Source: Martinezella multihospitum (GTDB lineage: Bacteria > Pseudomonadota > Alphaproteobacteria > Rhizobiales > Rhizobiaceae). Taken from it: a stretch of DNA of 64,000 bases. The DNA lies in the NCBI RefSeq assembly GCF_900094585.1, contig NZ_FMAG01000005.1:372001-436000 (forward strand), read 5' to 3'. The notes beneath the pieces are model-generated. The model was not told the DNA's origin and did not search any database. It worked only from the letters and a program-made list of their open reading frames with translations. A program made the translations under genes and the position numbers. Within the stretch, counting starts at the first letter, position 1; every line of letters begins with the position of its first letter. Below are positions 35,963 to 43,683 of the stretch, piece after piece.

Positions 35963-36508
35963 TCAGTGGATCGGCGCGCGCCAAACGAAGCCGCCGTCGC
36001 CGCCTTCATCGGTCCAGAGCGGCAGCGCGCGGCCGATGACAGAGCTTGCGGGGATGGGTCCGAAGTAGCGGCCGTCGAGGCTATCGGGGACGTCCCAATT
36101 CATGAGGAAGAGCTGGCCGGTGGCGATGACGCGGCAGCCCTGCCAGACGGGCAGAGCACGGCCGATCCGGTCGCGGTCGAGCGCGTCACCCATCTCCACG
36201 TCATCGACCGTGATGGCGCGGCCGGTGCGGCAAACCCGCTGGCCGGGAAGACCGACGACGCGCTTCAGGAGCGGCACGCCGCGCCCGACATAGCCGCGGT
36301 CGGTCATGAACCCGGCGAGCGGTTCCGGCGGCCTGATGGCGACCAGCTCAGGCACTTCGATCCGGTTGGCCGGCTCTATGGTGTAGAAGCCGACCGGCGC
36401 GCTCGCCGTGGCGTTCCAGACGAGTTTTGTCGGCATATCGGCCGCGCTGGTGGCGGCGATGCCGATGACGGCGAGCAACGTCACCGCGAGGATGCGGCGG
36501 CGGCTCAT
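35963..36508 (-). CDS. traF: TraF-type conjugal transfer signal peptidase (S26 family)
   Basis: A 181-residue membrane peptidase. One N-terminal segment (ILAVTLLAVIGIAATSAA) precedes the catalytic region: SAPVGFYTIEP holds the Ser nucleophile and PLLKRVVGLPGQRVC the Lys general base. The C-terminal LMNWDVPDSLDGRYFGPIP is conserved in TraF. It overlaps DUF2840 by 4 nt. TraF of RP4 processes the TrbC pilin, and trbC is present here. Confidence 0.93.
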   Translation of the reverse strand: MSRRRILAVTLLAVIGIAATSAADMPTKLVWNATASAPVGFYTIEPANRIEVPELVAIRPPEPLAGFMTDRGYVGRGVPLLKRVVGLPGQRVCRTGRAITVDDVEMGDALDRDRIGRALPVWQGCRVIATGQLFLMNWDVPDSLDGRYFGPIPASSVIGRALPLWTDEGGDGGFVWRAPIH

Positions 36509-37023
36509 GGGTCGATCCTCCGGCGGCCGATCCATGCCGCATGGCGCTCGGGCGTGTAGGCGCTCGGCTCCAGACCGGCGGAGAGCCGGTTATGGACATG
36601 CCGCCAGTGATCGGGCGAAGCGTCTGCCGGATCGAGGCCGAGCGCTTCAACGGCGTCGATCGCGGCAAGCGCGCGCTGAACCTTCGGCCAGCCGTCGAGG
36701 CGCAGGAGGATGTCGCCGCCAGGCCGGACGAAGGGCAGCGTCTGGAACGGCTCGCCGCGGCGGATGGCGCGCACGATGTCGATGCGCGAAATGATCGTGC
36801 CATGCTCGCCTGCCGCCCAGCGGACGAAGGCGAAGATGCTGTCCGGCGCAAAGCCGACGACGCTGCGGCGACGGTCGAGGATCTGTTCGTAGTTCTTGTG
36901 GCCGAACCTGATCCAATGCTCGACCTTGCGTTTCTCGAAGGTCAGCTCAACCAGAGTGGTGAACGATGCTGGCCCGTCCGGCAGCGGCCGACCATGCGCG
37001 CGGTGGGATGCCCTGCCACTCAT
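36505..37023 (-). CDS. DUF2840 protein
   Basis: A 172-residue soluble protein (VELTFEKRKVEHWIRFGHKN; FAFVRWAAGEHGTIISRIDI; SPDHWRHVHNRLSAGLEPSA) matching the DUF2840 family, found between repA and traF in this type of operon. It overlaps both neighbours by 4 nt. No biochemical function is known. Confidence 0.88.
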   Translation of the reverse strand: MSGRASHRAHGRPLPDGPASFTTLVELTFEKRKVEHWIRFGHKNYEQILDRRRSVVGFAPDSIFAFVRWAAGEHGTIISRIDIVRAIRRGEPFQTLPFVRPGGDILLRLDGWPKVQRALAAIDAVEALGLDPADASPDHWRHVHNRLSAGLEPSAYTPERHAAWIGRRRIDP

Positions 37024-38147
37024 GACTGACCTCCGTGGCCATCATCGCGGGTGAGCATGTCGCGCAGCACGTCGGCGACGGATCGCGCAGCACCGGCACC
37101 ACGCCTTGCGCGCGGATGCGTCAAAGAAGAAGAGTTAGATTCTCTGTTAGACTCTAAGTTAGCGGTCGGATTCCGTGTTTCAGGCCATAGGCTTAACTGT
37201 TGTCTCTGCGCCTGATGTGCCGATAGGACTGCGCCCGATGTGCCGATGCCCTGTGCGCCTGATGTGCCGATGGTATTCACAGGCGTTTCCACAGGCACTG
37301 TGGACAGGATTTCGGGGCGGATGCGCAGCAGTTCGCGGCCATGCTCCCGCTCGATCTCAAGGCGATAGCCGGGGAGAGGCTGGCGAGCTGCGATACGGCG
37401 CAGGTCGAGCGCGAAGTCGGAGACGCGGGCGAGACTGCCGGACTTCACATGGAGATGCGCGACCTCGAACAGCCAGCCGTGGCGCTGGTGGCCGGCGTGC
37501 TTGCGGGCGACACGATAGAGCCACCGTTCGATGCCGCCGGTTAGCCGGAAATAGGCCGGGTCGATGGTAAGGACGAGCGATCGATCGACGACGCTGTTGT
37601 AGAACCATTCGGGCAGGACGAATTCCATGCCCTCGACGCGGCCGGTGTGCGTCGTCATCTCCTCCCATTCGTTGATCCAGGAGAATTGCCGACGCCTCCA
37701 ATGCGGGCCGTTGCGAATCGTGGTGGCGATGACAGTCGATTGCAGGCGCGCGAGCGCGGCCTTCAGTAGCACGTATTGGCGGTTGCCCGTTGGCCGCCCG
37801 ATGGCACGCAGCAGGTGATAGGGCGTGAAACGGAAGAAGCGCGAGGTGCGCAGGCCGTCATTCTCGGCCGCCACGATCTGCGAGGCGGCCCATATCAGCA
37901 CGTCGGCGTCCCAGATGGTCGCCATGCCGTGTTCGGGCATGGCAAGCACCTGCACCTCGACATCGGCGGCCTTGTAGAGAATCGGCTTGGTGCGCGGCGT
38001 CTTTGCCAGCGAGAAGAAGGGCCGCTCCATCAAATCACGCTGGTCGCGCGGGGCGGCATCGCCGGTCGCGACCACGAAAGGGTTGAGATGGCTGCGCTCG
38101 CTCGCATCGGTCGGCTGCGCGGGTCTATGATCGTCGTCGCGCAGCAT
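37020..38147 (-). CDS. RepA-like replication initiator
   Basis: A 375-residue protein with the replication initiator A domain: FFSLAKTPRTKPILYKAADV, DVLIWAASQIVAAEND, TPYHLLRAIGRPTGNRQYVL and WLYRVARKHAGHQRHGW. In ICEs such proteins may allow limited replication of the excised circle. It lies directly after the excisionase-like gene and overlaps DUF2840 by 4 nt. The C-terminal 60 residues are low-complexity. Confidence 0.88.
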   Translation of the reverse strand: MLRDDDHRPAQPTDASERSHLNPFVVATGDAAPRDQRDLMERPFFSLAKTPRTKPILYKAADVEVQVLAMPEHGMATIWDADVLIWAASQIVAAENDGLRTSRFFRFTPYHLLRAIGRPTGNRQYVLLKAALARLQSTVIATTIRNGPHWRRRQFSWINEWEEMTTHTGRVEGMEFVLPEWFYNSVVDRSLVLTIDPAYFRLTGGIERWLYRVARKHAGHQRHGWLFEVAHLHVKSGSLARVSDFALDLRRIAARQPLPGYRLEIEREHGRELLRIRPEILSTVPVETPVNTIGTSGAQGIGTSGAVLSAHQAQRQQLSLWPETRNPTANLESNRESNSSSLTHPRARRGAGAARSVADVLRDMLTRDDGHGGQS

Positions 38148-38417
38148 TCAGCATTTGCCCCGCTCTTCGGGCGTCAGCGGACGCGCGGGGAAAACCGTGC
38201 CGGCCGTCGTCTCGCGGGTGGATTTGCGGCTGCCGGTCTCCGACCAGGATTCGAGGTCTTGGACGGTGTAGAGGACGCGGCCACCGATCTTGCGGTAAGT
38301 CGGGCCGGTGCCATAAGTTCGATGCTTCTCAAGGGTGCGGATGGAAATGCCGAGGAAGCGGGCGGCTTCCTGTGTGCGCAAGAGTCGTGGCGGCAGGCCC
38401 GCCAAGGGGTTGGCCAT
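38148..38417 (-). CDS. AlpA/excisionase-like HTH protein, candidate recombination directionality factor
   Basis: An 89-residue protein with a MerR-type HTH (LLRTQEAARFLGISIRTLEK, then KIGGRVLYTVQDLESWSE), as in Xis/AlpA and RdfS proteins. The ATG at 38417 has AGAGGTGA upstream. It is the first gene of the repA-DUF2840-traF-relaxase operon, the position of rdfS in ICEMlSymR7A (from memory). The shared 61-bp module precedes it. A directionality factor role is inferred. It is unusual that the partner integrase here is a serine recombinase. Confidence 0.82.
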   Translation of the reverse strand: MANPLAGLPPRLLRTQEAARFLGISIRTLEKHRTYGTGPTYRKIGGRVLYTVQDLESWSETGSRKSTRETTAGTVFPARPLTPEERGKC

Positions 38418-38481
38418 GGGATCACCTCTGGAGTTCGTCGTTGATGCGCGCCGCAGGCAAAGCGGCGGGCTACGGCGAACC

Positions 38482-38542
38482 ATGGCGAGGGATCGGCGGC
38501 AGGTAGCGTGCCGCATTTGCGCTCATGCGCTGGCGGCACCCC
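38482..38542 (-). promoter_or_regulatory. Shared 61-bp control module, copy 2
   Basis: Matches 2838-2898 (about 53/61) with the same GTGCCGC-N18-GCGGCAC inverted repeat, ending 65 nt before the excisionase-like start. The 18-nt spacer differs at four positions. It is likely the binding site of the element's excision activator. Confidence 0.7.
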
Positions 38543-38621
38543 TCCTGCTGTTGTGGCTGGGATTGTCGTTACGGTCGCTCGGCGGACCTAGCCAGCGACG
38601 TTCGGCCCTCTGATCGGCCTG

Positions 38622-38843
38622 CTATTTTGGCGCGCCGACCTTCTTCAGTAATTCGCCGGGCTCGATCTCAAGGGCATCAGCAATCTGGCCAAGGACGGTG
38701 ACGCTGGCGGATACGTCGCCACGCTCGATCGCTCCGACATAGCGCATACTCAGGCCCGCCCGATCGGCGAGTTCTTCTTGCGTCAGCTTCTTATCATGAC
38801 GTGCCCGACGCAGATTCCTCGCCATGACCTCCTTGAGATCCAT
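38622..38843 (-). CDS. XRE-family HTH repressor, QseC-like
   Basis: A 73-residue single-domain HTH protein: LRRARHDKKLTQEELADRAG, LSMRYVGAIERGDV and LGQIADALEIEPGELLKK, a complete lambda-Cro fold. It is divergent from the gene at 38979, with 135 nt between that contain a tandem operator. The size and divergent layout match QseC of ICEMlSymR7A, which represses the antiactivator qseM. No good ribosome binding site precedes the first ATG, so a leaderless transcript or the ATG at 38825 is possible. Confidence 0.82.
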   Translation of the reverse strand: MDLKEVMARNLRRARHDKKLTQEELADRAGLSMRYVGAIERGDVSASVTVLGQIADALEIEPGELLKKVGAPK

Positions 38844-38862
38844 GATAAGAGGGGAACCAGCA

Positions 38863-38892
38863 TAGGAACGATCATTCTAGGAACGATCATTC
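38863..38892. promoter_or_regulatory. Tandem 15-bp operator between the divergent XRE and DUF2285 genes
   Basis: Two exact, adjacent copies of TAGGAACGATCATTC (38863-38877 and 38878-38892). Each contains the near-palindrome GGAA-N-GATC-N-TTCC. The position between divergent promoters and the HTH gene beside it suggest a repressor switch. Confidence 0.75.
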
Positions 38893-38978
38893 CTATTCGT
38901 ATCAAGCCATGCTATTCGTCGGGTTGTCCTGAACTTGCTTCACTATGTCCGCGTTCCCGATGCAAAAGGGCAGAATTC

Positions 38979-39284
38979 ATGCGTGAACGGCCTCAGCTTG
39001 ATCCAGATGTTGAAGATGAGGCTCCCAGCGGGCCAGATATCACGACCTATGACGAACAGCACTACGTCACCTATCTGCGGCTGTTGGATGCCAGCCGAGA
39101 CGGCGCGGACTGGCAGGAGGTCGCGCGCATCGTCCTGCACCGCGACCCCATCGCTGAGGAAGCGCGCAGCCACCGTTGCTGGGAAAGCCATCTTGCCCGC
39201 GCGCAGTGGCTCTCAGGCTCAGGCTATCGGCGCATTCTGGAACAGGCGATCGCGCTGGCTGCGCGCGGTGGCAGGCAGGCGTAG
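38979..39284 (+). CDS. Small DUF2285-like protein, QseM-type antiactivator candidate
   Basis: A 101-residue protein. The core TTYDEQHYVTYLRLLDASRD, DWQEVARIVLHRDP and RSHRCWESHLARAQWLSGSG resembles the short DUF2285 helix-turn-helix proteins encoded next to xre genes on mesorhizobial ICEs. The ATG at 38979 has AAAGGG upstream. It is convergent with the DUF2285 gene (2-nt gap). By analogy with QseM it would bind and inhibit the FseA-like activator; this is inference. Confidence 0.7.
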   Translation: MRERPQLDPDVEDEAPSGPDITTYDEQHYVTYLRLLDASRDGADWQEVARIVLHRDPIAEEARSHRCWESHLARAQWLSGSGYRRILEQAIALAARGGRQA

Positions 39285-39286
39285 GC

Positions 39287-39880
39287 TTATTTGCTCACAG
39301 CCTTGATGGGATAATGCAGGAGCAGCCGATAGCCGCCGCGCATCATCTTGATCCCGTGAGCGACGATGCGACGGGCCTTGTTCTTGCGCGGATCGCCCTC
39401 GAAATCCTCCTTGGTGCCGCTGAACCCAAGCAAAACCTCGGCGACGGTGCGGTAGCTTTCGCCGCGCAAGCGCGCGTCGAGCGCACGCAGGGACAGAATG
39501 TGCCATTGCCGAAGCTGCTCCGGCAGCGCGCGAAAATCAGGACCGGGCGGTCGGCCTTTGAGGGAGCGCCAAAGCCTCCGGGCGGCGTGAGCGCGCAGAT
39601 CGTAGAGGTCGTCCATCGGCAGGACTGTTCCATAGAAAGTCGCGGCGTCAGGAACGGCGTCGGGCAACCAGAATTGATGCGCTACGCCCTCGACCAGCCA
39701 GATGCCATGCCAGCCATCTGCGGCCTGGCGCAGATCGAGTCCGTCGAGATGCGCCAGCGTTATGATCGGCTCCGTTTCGCTGTCGTGATGCTGCACGGGA
39801 GAGAGCCATATGGCTTGCGGCTGAAGGCTTGGGCTCCAGAACAGGGATTGCCGATCCGATGGGGTTTCAGGATCGGTCGG
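39287..39880 (-). CDS. DUF2285 half of an FseA-like activator
   Basis: The frame is open upstream of the GTG at 39796 to 39880, and those codons read as sensible protein (DPETPSDRQSLFWSPSLQPQ, AIWLSPV). This matches the usual N-terminus of DUF2285 domains. The body has VLPMDDLYDLRAHAARRLWR, LREQ-like PEQLRQWHILSLRALDARLR and EVLLGFSGTKEDFEGDPRKN, a HTH domain variant. No start codon with a clear ribosome site is seen, and it is best read as the second part of a +1 frameshift product of about 260 residues with the DUF6499 frame. Confidence 0.8.
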   Translation of the reverse strand, partial: PTDPETPSDRQSLFWSPSLQPQAIWLSPVQHHDSETEPIITLAHLDGLDLRQAADGWHGIWLVEGVAHQFWLPDAVPDAATFYGTVLPMDDLYDLRAHAARRLWRSLKGRPPGPDFRALPEQLRQWHILSLRALDARLRGESYRTVAEVLLGFSGTKEDFEGDPRKNKARRIVAHGIKMMRGGYRLLLHYPIKAVSK

Positions 39881-40070
39881 AAAATCGCAGCCCCCAGCGT
39901 TGCACGAAGGCTTCCAACCGCTCCGGGTCTGGCTCGTGCGACGCGGTTATGGTCTGAAACTCGCGACGATACTCGTCATCGCGGCGAAGATATTCCCAGG
40001 CGAAACCGGCGGCGGGGATGCTCCTGGCAAATCTGTATGCCGCCGGAGAACGCCAGTCGATGCTCAGCAT
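39867..40070 (-). CDS. DUF6499 half of an FseA-like activator
   Basis: A 67-residue frame, MLSIDWRSPAAYRFARSIPA, then FAWEYLRRDDEYRREF and FVQRWGLRF, typical of the DUF6499 (transcriptional regulator) domain. It ends at a TGA just after the run TTTT. The DUF2285 frame overlaps it in the +1 phase, as in msi172/msi171 of ICEMlSymR7A, where a programmed +1 shift makes FseA, the activator of excision. Confidence 0.82.
   Translation of the reverse strand: MLSIDWRSPAAYRFARSIPAAGFAWEYLRRDDEYRREFQTITASHEPDPERLEAFVQRWGLRFSDRS
39879..39887 (-). other. Candidate +1 ribosomal frameshift site
   Basis: On the minus strand the reading is CGA TTT TCC. Phe-tRNA on TTT could slip one base to the overlapping TTT and continue with CCG. 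The result joins WGLRF to PTDPETPSD without a stop. The TGA in the original frame follows four codons later. Confidence 0.6.
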
Positions 40071-40379
40071 GGCGCTTCCTCTCTACACCGGACACACGCA
40101 AAGCAACGCCCGGACAGAGAACTTCAGGCATCGGTTGAAACAACTGTAGCCGCGCTTTCGCGATAACTAGATCGGCTAACGCGATCAATCTCTTGGTTAC
40201 TTTCTTCTTAACAGTGCTTACGTGTTTCTGCGAGACGGGCGTAGCCCGGCGAGCGCGGCCATGTTCTCGGGCATGGCCGCACCGCCGATCCGCAACGCCG
40301 GATCGGCGCGATTTTTTCCGCCCCCGTGATCGCCGGGAGAGGCAGGGCCGTCGGGGCGGCGGCCCTGTCGCGCTCGGGG
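40071..40379. other. Intergenic region with strong hairpins
   Basis: 309 bases between the FseA-like start and the DUF932 stop. No gene is visible. It contains the promoter region of the FseA-like gene and a three-hairpin plus T-run element, described next. Confidence 0.6.
40236..40317 (+). terminator. Three tandem hairpins ending in a T6 run (terminator or small RNA 3' end)
   Basis: CGGGC-gta-GCCCG (40236-40248) is followed by GCGGCCATG-N8-CATGGCCGC (40255-40280) and GCCGATCCG-N6-CGGATCGGC (40284-40307), all perfect. GCGA and six T residues (40312-40317) follow. The last hairpin is a classic intrinsic terminator on the plus strand. No plus-strand gene lies directly upstream, so it could end a small RNA or a transcript that runs from the gene at 38979 antisense to the FseA-like gene. 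Confidence 0.65.
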
Positions 40380-41222
40380 TCAAAGCCCCTTCAAGCGCTG
40401 CATTCCTTCCGCCAGCGTCCAGAGCGCGCGATTGAGGCCGACATTCTGGTCGATGCCGTTGATGGCGCGGGTCTGGGTGCGACGAATGCGGCCGTCTGAA
40501 GTCTGGCGGCGTCCCCGCAATCCGCCCCGGATGAGATTTTCCTGAATGACGTTGAACGTGCTCCAGACGCTTTGCCCCGCATCCTCGTGCCGGCGGGGTA
40601 TGATGATCTGGTCCGGCTGAACCGGGCTCTCCTCTTCACCATAGCGGGCGACAAGGCTGGCCTCTGCCAAAACCCGCTGCTCGTCTCGCGAAAGCCGCGT
40701 CTCCTTCATCGTCTCGGTGGCGTCGATAAGGCGCGGGAAGTCCTCCGCGACGGTGTAGACGCCCTCAATGATCTGATCCTGAATGCCGCCCTTGTGGGGA
40801 ACGCGGATTTCCTCGAAGCGCTCGCCCGCGATCATGCTGTTGGTGCAGACGAAACGCAGCATCCCGGCGAACATCTGATAGGCTGATGTTCCATCATGAC
40901 TGTTCACGATGATGACTTCGGCGGCCTCCGGCTTGCCGATTCCGCCATCGCGGCGTAGGCGCAGCATGTGCTTGGCGTGGCCGTGGCGGCTCCCGTCGCG
41001 CGGAACCGACTGCACGGCGAAGAACGGGAACCATCCTTCCCGGCGAAGCCCCTCCACGATCTCGATGGTGGGGACGTAAACATAACGCTCCGAGCGGCTG
41101 TCATGGGCTTCGCGGGCGAAGATGGACGGGACGTGACGGTATAGGGCCTCGTTGTCGAGGGCTTCACGCCCGCTGATCTGGTGAGAGTTGCGGCCGAACC
41201 GGGTAGCGAGACGATAGGTCAT
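40380..41222 (-). CDS. DUF932 protein
   Basis: A 280-residue protein of the DUF932 family often found on plasmids and ICEs: EALDNEALYRHVPSIFAREA, VPTIEIVEGLRREGWFPFFA, DGTSAYQMFAGMLRFVCTNS, then QDQIIEGVYTVAEDF. The start ATG at 41222 (MTYRLATRFG) is preceded by GAGGATC and by a leader sequence nearly identical to that of the ParB gene. Function is unknown; the family is linked to plasmid maintenance or anti-restriction only by context. Confidence 0.9.
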   Translation of the reverse strand: MTYRLATRFGRNSHQISGREALDNEALYRHVPSIFAREAHDSRSERYVYVPTIEIVEGLRREGWFPFFAVQSVPRDGSRHGHAKHMLRLRRDGGIGKPEAAEVIIVNSHDGTSAYQMFAGMLRFVCTNSMIAGERFEEIRVPHKGGIQDQIIEGVYTVAEDFPRLIDATETMKETRLSRDEQRVLAEASLVARYGEEESPVQPDQIIIPRRHEDAGQSVWSTFNVIQENLIRGGLRGRRQTSDGRIRRTQTRAINGIDQNVGLNRALWTLAEGMQRLKGL

Positions 41223-41533
41223 TGTTTTGATCCTCATAGGCTTGGGTTGGAGCGCAGCGCTGCGCTGCAACCCTGGCCGTCGCCGAGACCGGGGGGGGGG
41301 TGCAAGGAGCAAGGGCGGACGGGACGGAGGGGGATCACCCGGCCTGCACGGAACGGCGGAACGACGTGGAGGAAGGCTGGGGATACCGTCCCGGCTGAGC
41401 GTCAGCGATCCCTTGCGCCGCGCCAGGGGGAGACCCCCAAGCAACCCGCTCGGCATGAGCGCCAGCGGGCGCCGGGCAAGAAACCGGATCAGGATGTGCA
41501 AAGCCGCCGAATCTGAAAGCCGCATATCCTGAT
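41219..41533 (-). repeat. 315-bp leader repeat, copy 1 (upstream of DUF932)
   Basis: Nearly identical to 46271-46582, in the same orientation and at the same distance from the start codon, including the ribosome binding site. It contains a perfect 16-bp palindrome AGCGCAGCGCTGCGCT at 41251-41266, 29 nt before the ATG, flanked by GGTTG/CAACC that extends the hairpin. A G-run of 10 is here, against 7 in copy 2. Confidence 0.85.
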
Positions 41534-41608
41534 TGCCGTAATCTCTTGAAGGCGCGGACAAGCATGACGAAGCCCCGCCATTCAAGCGGGGCTCGGAGGT
41601 GTCCGGGC

Positions 41609-41923
41609 TCAGTCTGCGCTGCGGCGGGACCAGATGAGGTTGTGGGCCTCGCCGCCTTCGTCCTCGACCAGGCTGGCGTAGATCGGTGCCGGGAAGCTCG
41701 GATCGTCTAGCTTGACCGAGAGATATTCGCGGCCGGTTTCGCGGGCAGTTTTCTTCCAGGCAGCGCCGAACTCGGTGGCGCCGGCGAAGATCCGATAGTC
41801 GGGGCCGCGCTCGCTTTCGCCTTCGGCCGGGACGAACTTGGCCTTGACGTTGAGGGCCAGGGTCTTGACCGTGCCGGTGATGTCGCCGTTCGCGGTCTTG
41901 GTGAAGGTGCCGATGGTTGCCAT
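41609..41923 (-). CDS. DUF736 protein (second of two)
   Basis: A 104-residue DUF736 protein: MATIGTFTKTANGDITGTVK, FGAAWKKTARETGREYLSVK and the C-terminal AHNLIWSRR. The ATG at 41923 is chosen because the longer frame lacks family similarity. It shares the same core as the copy at 35560 but differs clearly in sequence, so it is not a recent duplication. It lies upstream of DUF932, with the leader repeat between them. Confidence 0.9.
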   Translation of the reverse strand: MATIGTFTKTANGDITGTVKTLALNVKAKFVPAEGESERGPDYRIFAGATEFGAAWKKTARETGREYLSVKLDDPSFPAPIYASLVEDEGGEAHNLIWSRRSAD

Positions 41924-42765
41924 TGTCGTATCTCCGTTCCTCGGGCCGCGCCTATCGCGACCTCGATGGCGGTCGTGAGACCGGAGGCGATCAGCCCGCA
42001 CCTGAAGGGCTGAAACGAAGTGGAAGACGGCCGATGACGGTTTTTTTGCTTCGCGATGCAAAGCGCGCTTGCGCGCGGCGGAAAAAAGCCGGCGGCGGAC
42101 GTTGCGGGAGGATGATCGAGGCGAAGCCGGTCTTCGGTCAGACCCATGCCTTTCGAGGACGCCGTAGGTGCGCCCCTGCAGGACGGCAGAGAAACGATGA
42201 TGCGATCTCGGCCTCTGTCACGCGATGAACCTGCGGATGGCATCCCCGGTATGGTCTACGCTGTTCCTGAACGAGGCTGGCTTCTTCTATCGGCGCTGGA
42301 CAGTTGCGGCCATGCCTCAAGGATTGCGGACGCCACCGAGTTTGGAGCTGCCGGACTGGGCGCTCCCGTCCGGCTTCACTATCGCACGGCAATGCGGGAT
42401 GGATCGTCGCTCCAAGCGTGATCCGCTACTGCGGGTGATGGAATGGGGCAAAGCCCGCAAATCCTGAGTCCGCCGCCCCGGAGACCGCGGCAAGACACCG
42501 TTCCCCGTTGTTGCGGGGCTTCACGCGATCCGCCGCCGCTTCTTGCGTTAGTGATCGAAGCCGAATGGCGGAAACGCGTTCCTGGGCGTGGTTCCGGCGC
42601 AGCCGAGAGCGCGGCCCGACCGGCAACGCCATACCTCTCCATGTTTCCTTTCACCTCAATGCAATCATTTCATGAGCGGGGTCCCGAAACCAGACTGAGA
42701 TTTATTTTGGCGTAAATGTGTACATACGCTCATCATCTATGATGATGTGGTCTGGAGGATTGAAA
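41924..42765. other. 842-bp stretch without a supported gene
   Basis: Several short overlapping open frames on both strands, the longest about 80-91 codons, give no recognisable protein. It includes a T7 tract after CGATGACGG (near 42040) and a short GGCAAAGC...GCAAATCCTGA segment (42448-42468) also found at the far end of the leader repeats. It may be decayed or regulatory DNA. Confidence 0.4.
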
Positions 42766-43653
42766 ATGCCGAATAGCCTAGCGAGGATATTGGATCGAGA
42801 AAGGCCGGCACTTTTGATCGGTAACGGCATCAATCGGTACAACGGAAACTCAAGTTCATCTTGGAACGAACTTCTTGCCGAACTGGCTCGGAAACAGGGT
42901 CTCGCCCTGACGGAACACGACGCTGCGGAAATGTCGAATACTGAGTTTTTCGACATCCTTGATCTTGCTCGACCAAAGGAGGACCGAGGCAATTTGCAGG
43001 AAGAGTTCTGCAAGCTGATGGGCAAATGGATGCCTGGCGACCAGCATGCGGAGATCGTCGGCTGGGCACGACGACATCAAAAGCCCCTCATCACCGTCAA
43101 TTTCGATGAAAACCTCTCCAAGTCCGTAGGCGCGCAATTCTACCGACTTGGCGAGCATTTCACCCATTACTATCCGTGGAATTGTTACTTCTCAGATCGT
43201 GAAGTTAGAAATCCCCGGTCAAGCTTCGCGATCTGGCACGCGCACGGGATGATGCGTTACAAAACGAGTATCCGTCTTGGCCTCACTCACTATATGGGGT
43301 CCGTGCAGCGTGCGCGTCCTTGGGTGTACAATCGTAACGGTCTCCGTGCTAACGCAAAAACCAACGAAAACTTATGGCTGGGCTCCGACACATGGTTGGA
43401 GGTGTTCTTCTTCTGCCCATTAATTCTCGTCGGCTTTGGGTTCGGAAAGGACGAAAATTTCCTTCGCTGGCTTTTTCTGGAACGGGCACGCCTGCACAAG
43501 CTGAGGCCTGATTGGGCTGCTAAGACGTGGTTCGTTGATAGAGGTACACCGGATGAAAAACAGCGGCGGGTATTTCTCGAAGGGCTAGGCATGGAGGTCG
43601 TCACTGTACCTGAGTACTCCGACATATACGCCAATCAAGCTTGGAAACGCTAA
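42766..43653 (+). CDS. SIR2-like domain protein, possible anti-phage NADase
   Basis: A 295-residue protein. The N-terminal LLIGNGINRYNG (GNG at 19-21), SSWNELLAELA, LITVNFDENL near 112, IWHAHGMM near 155 and LILVGFGFGKDENFLRWLF near 222 match the SIR2_2 fold seen in stand-alone defence NADases. The ATG at 42766 has TCTGGAGG upstream. Base composition is noticeably lower in GC than the neighbours, suggesting separate acquisition. A defence role is inferred; no partner gene is adjacent. Confidence 0.78.
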   Translation: MPNSLARILDRERPALLIGNGINRYNGNSSSSWNELLAELARKQGLALTEHDAAEMSNTEFFDILDLARPKEDRGNLQEEFCKLMGKWMPGDQHAEIVGWARRHQKPLITVNFDENLSKSVGAQFYRLGEHFTHYYPWNCYFSDREVRNPRSSFAIWHAHGMMRYKTSIRLGLTHYMGSVQRARPWVYNRNGLRANAKTNENLWLGSDTWLEVFFFCPLILVGFGFGKDENFLRWLFLERARLHKLRPDWAAKTWFVDRGTPDEKQRRVFLEGLGMEVVTVPEYSDIYANQAWKR

Positions 43654-43683
43654 TCTTATAATAAACGCCCGGCACAAGGCGGG

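Noticed and set aside
38863..38892. Tandem 15-bp repeat as a CRISPR fragment
   Set aside because: The two units are directly adjacent without spacers and lie between divergent promoters; no cas gene is present.
42146..42467. Two short plus-strand open frames of about 80-91 codons as genes
   Set aside because: No recognisable domain, no convincing ribosome site and overlapping frames on both strands.
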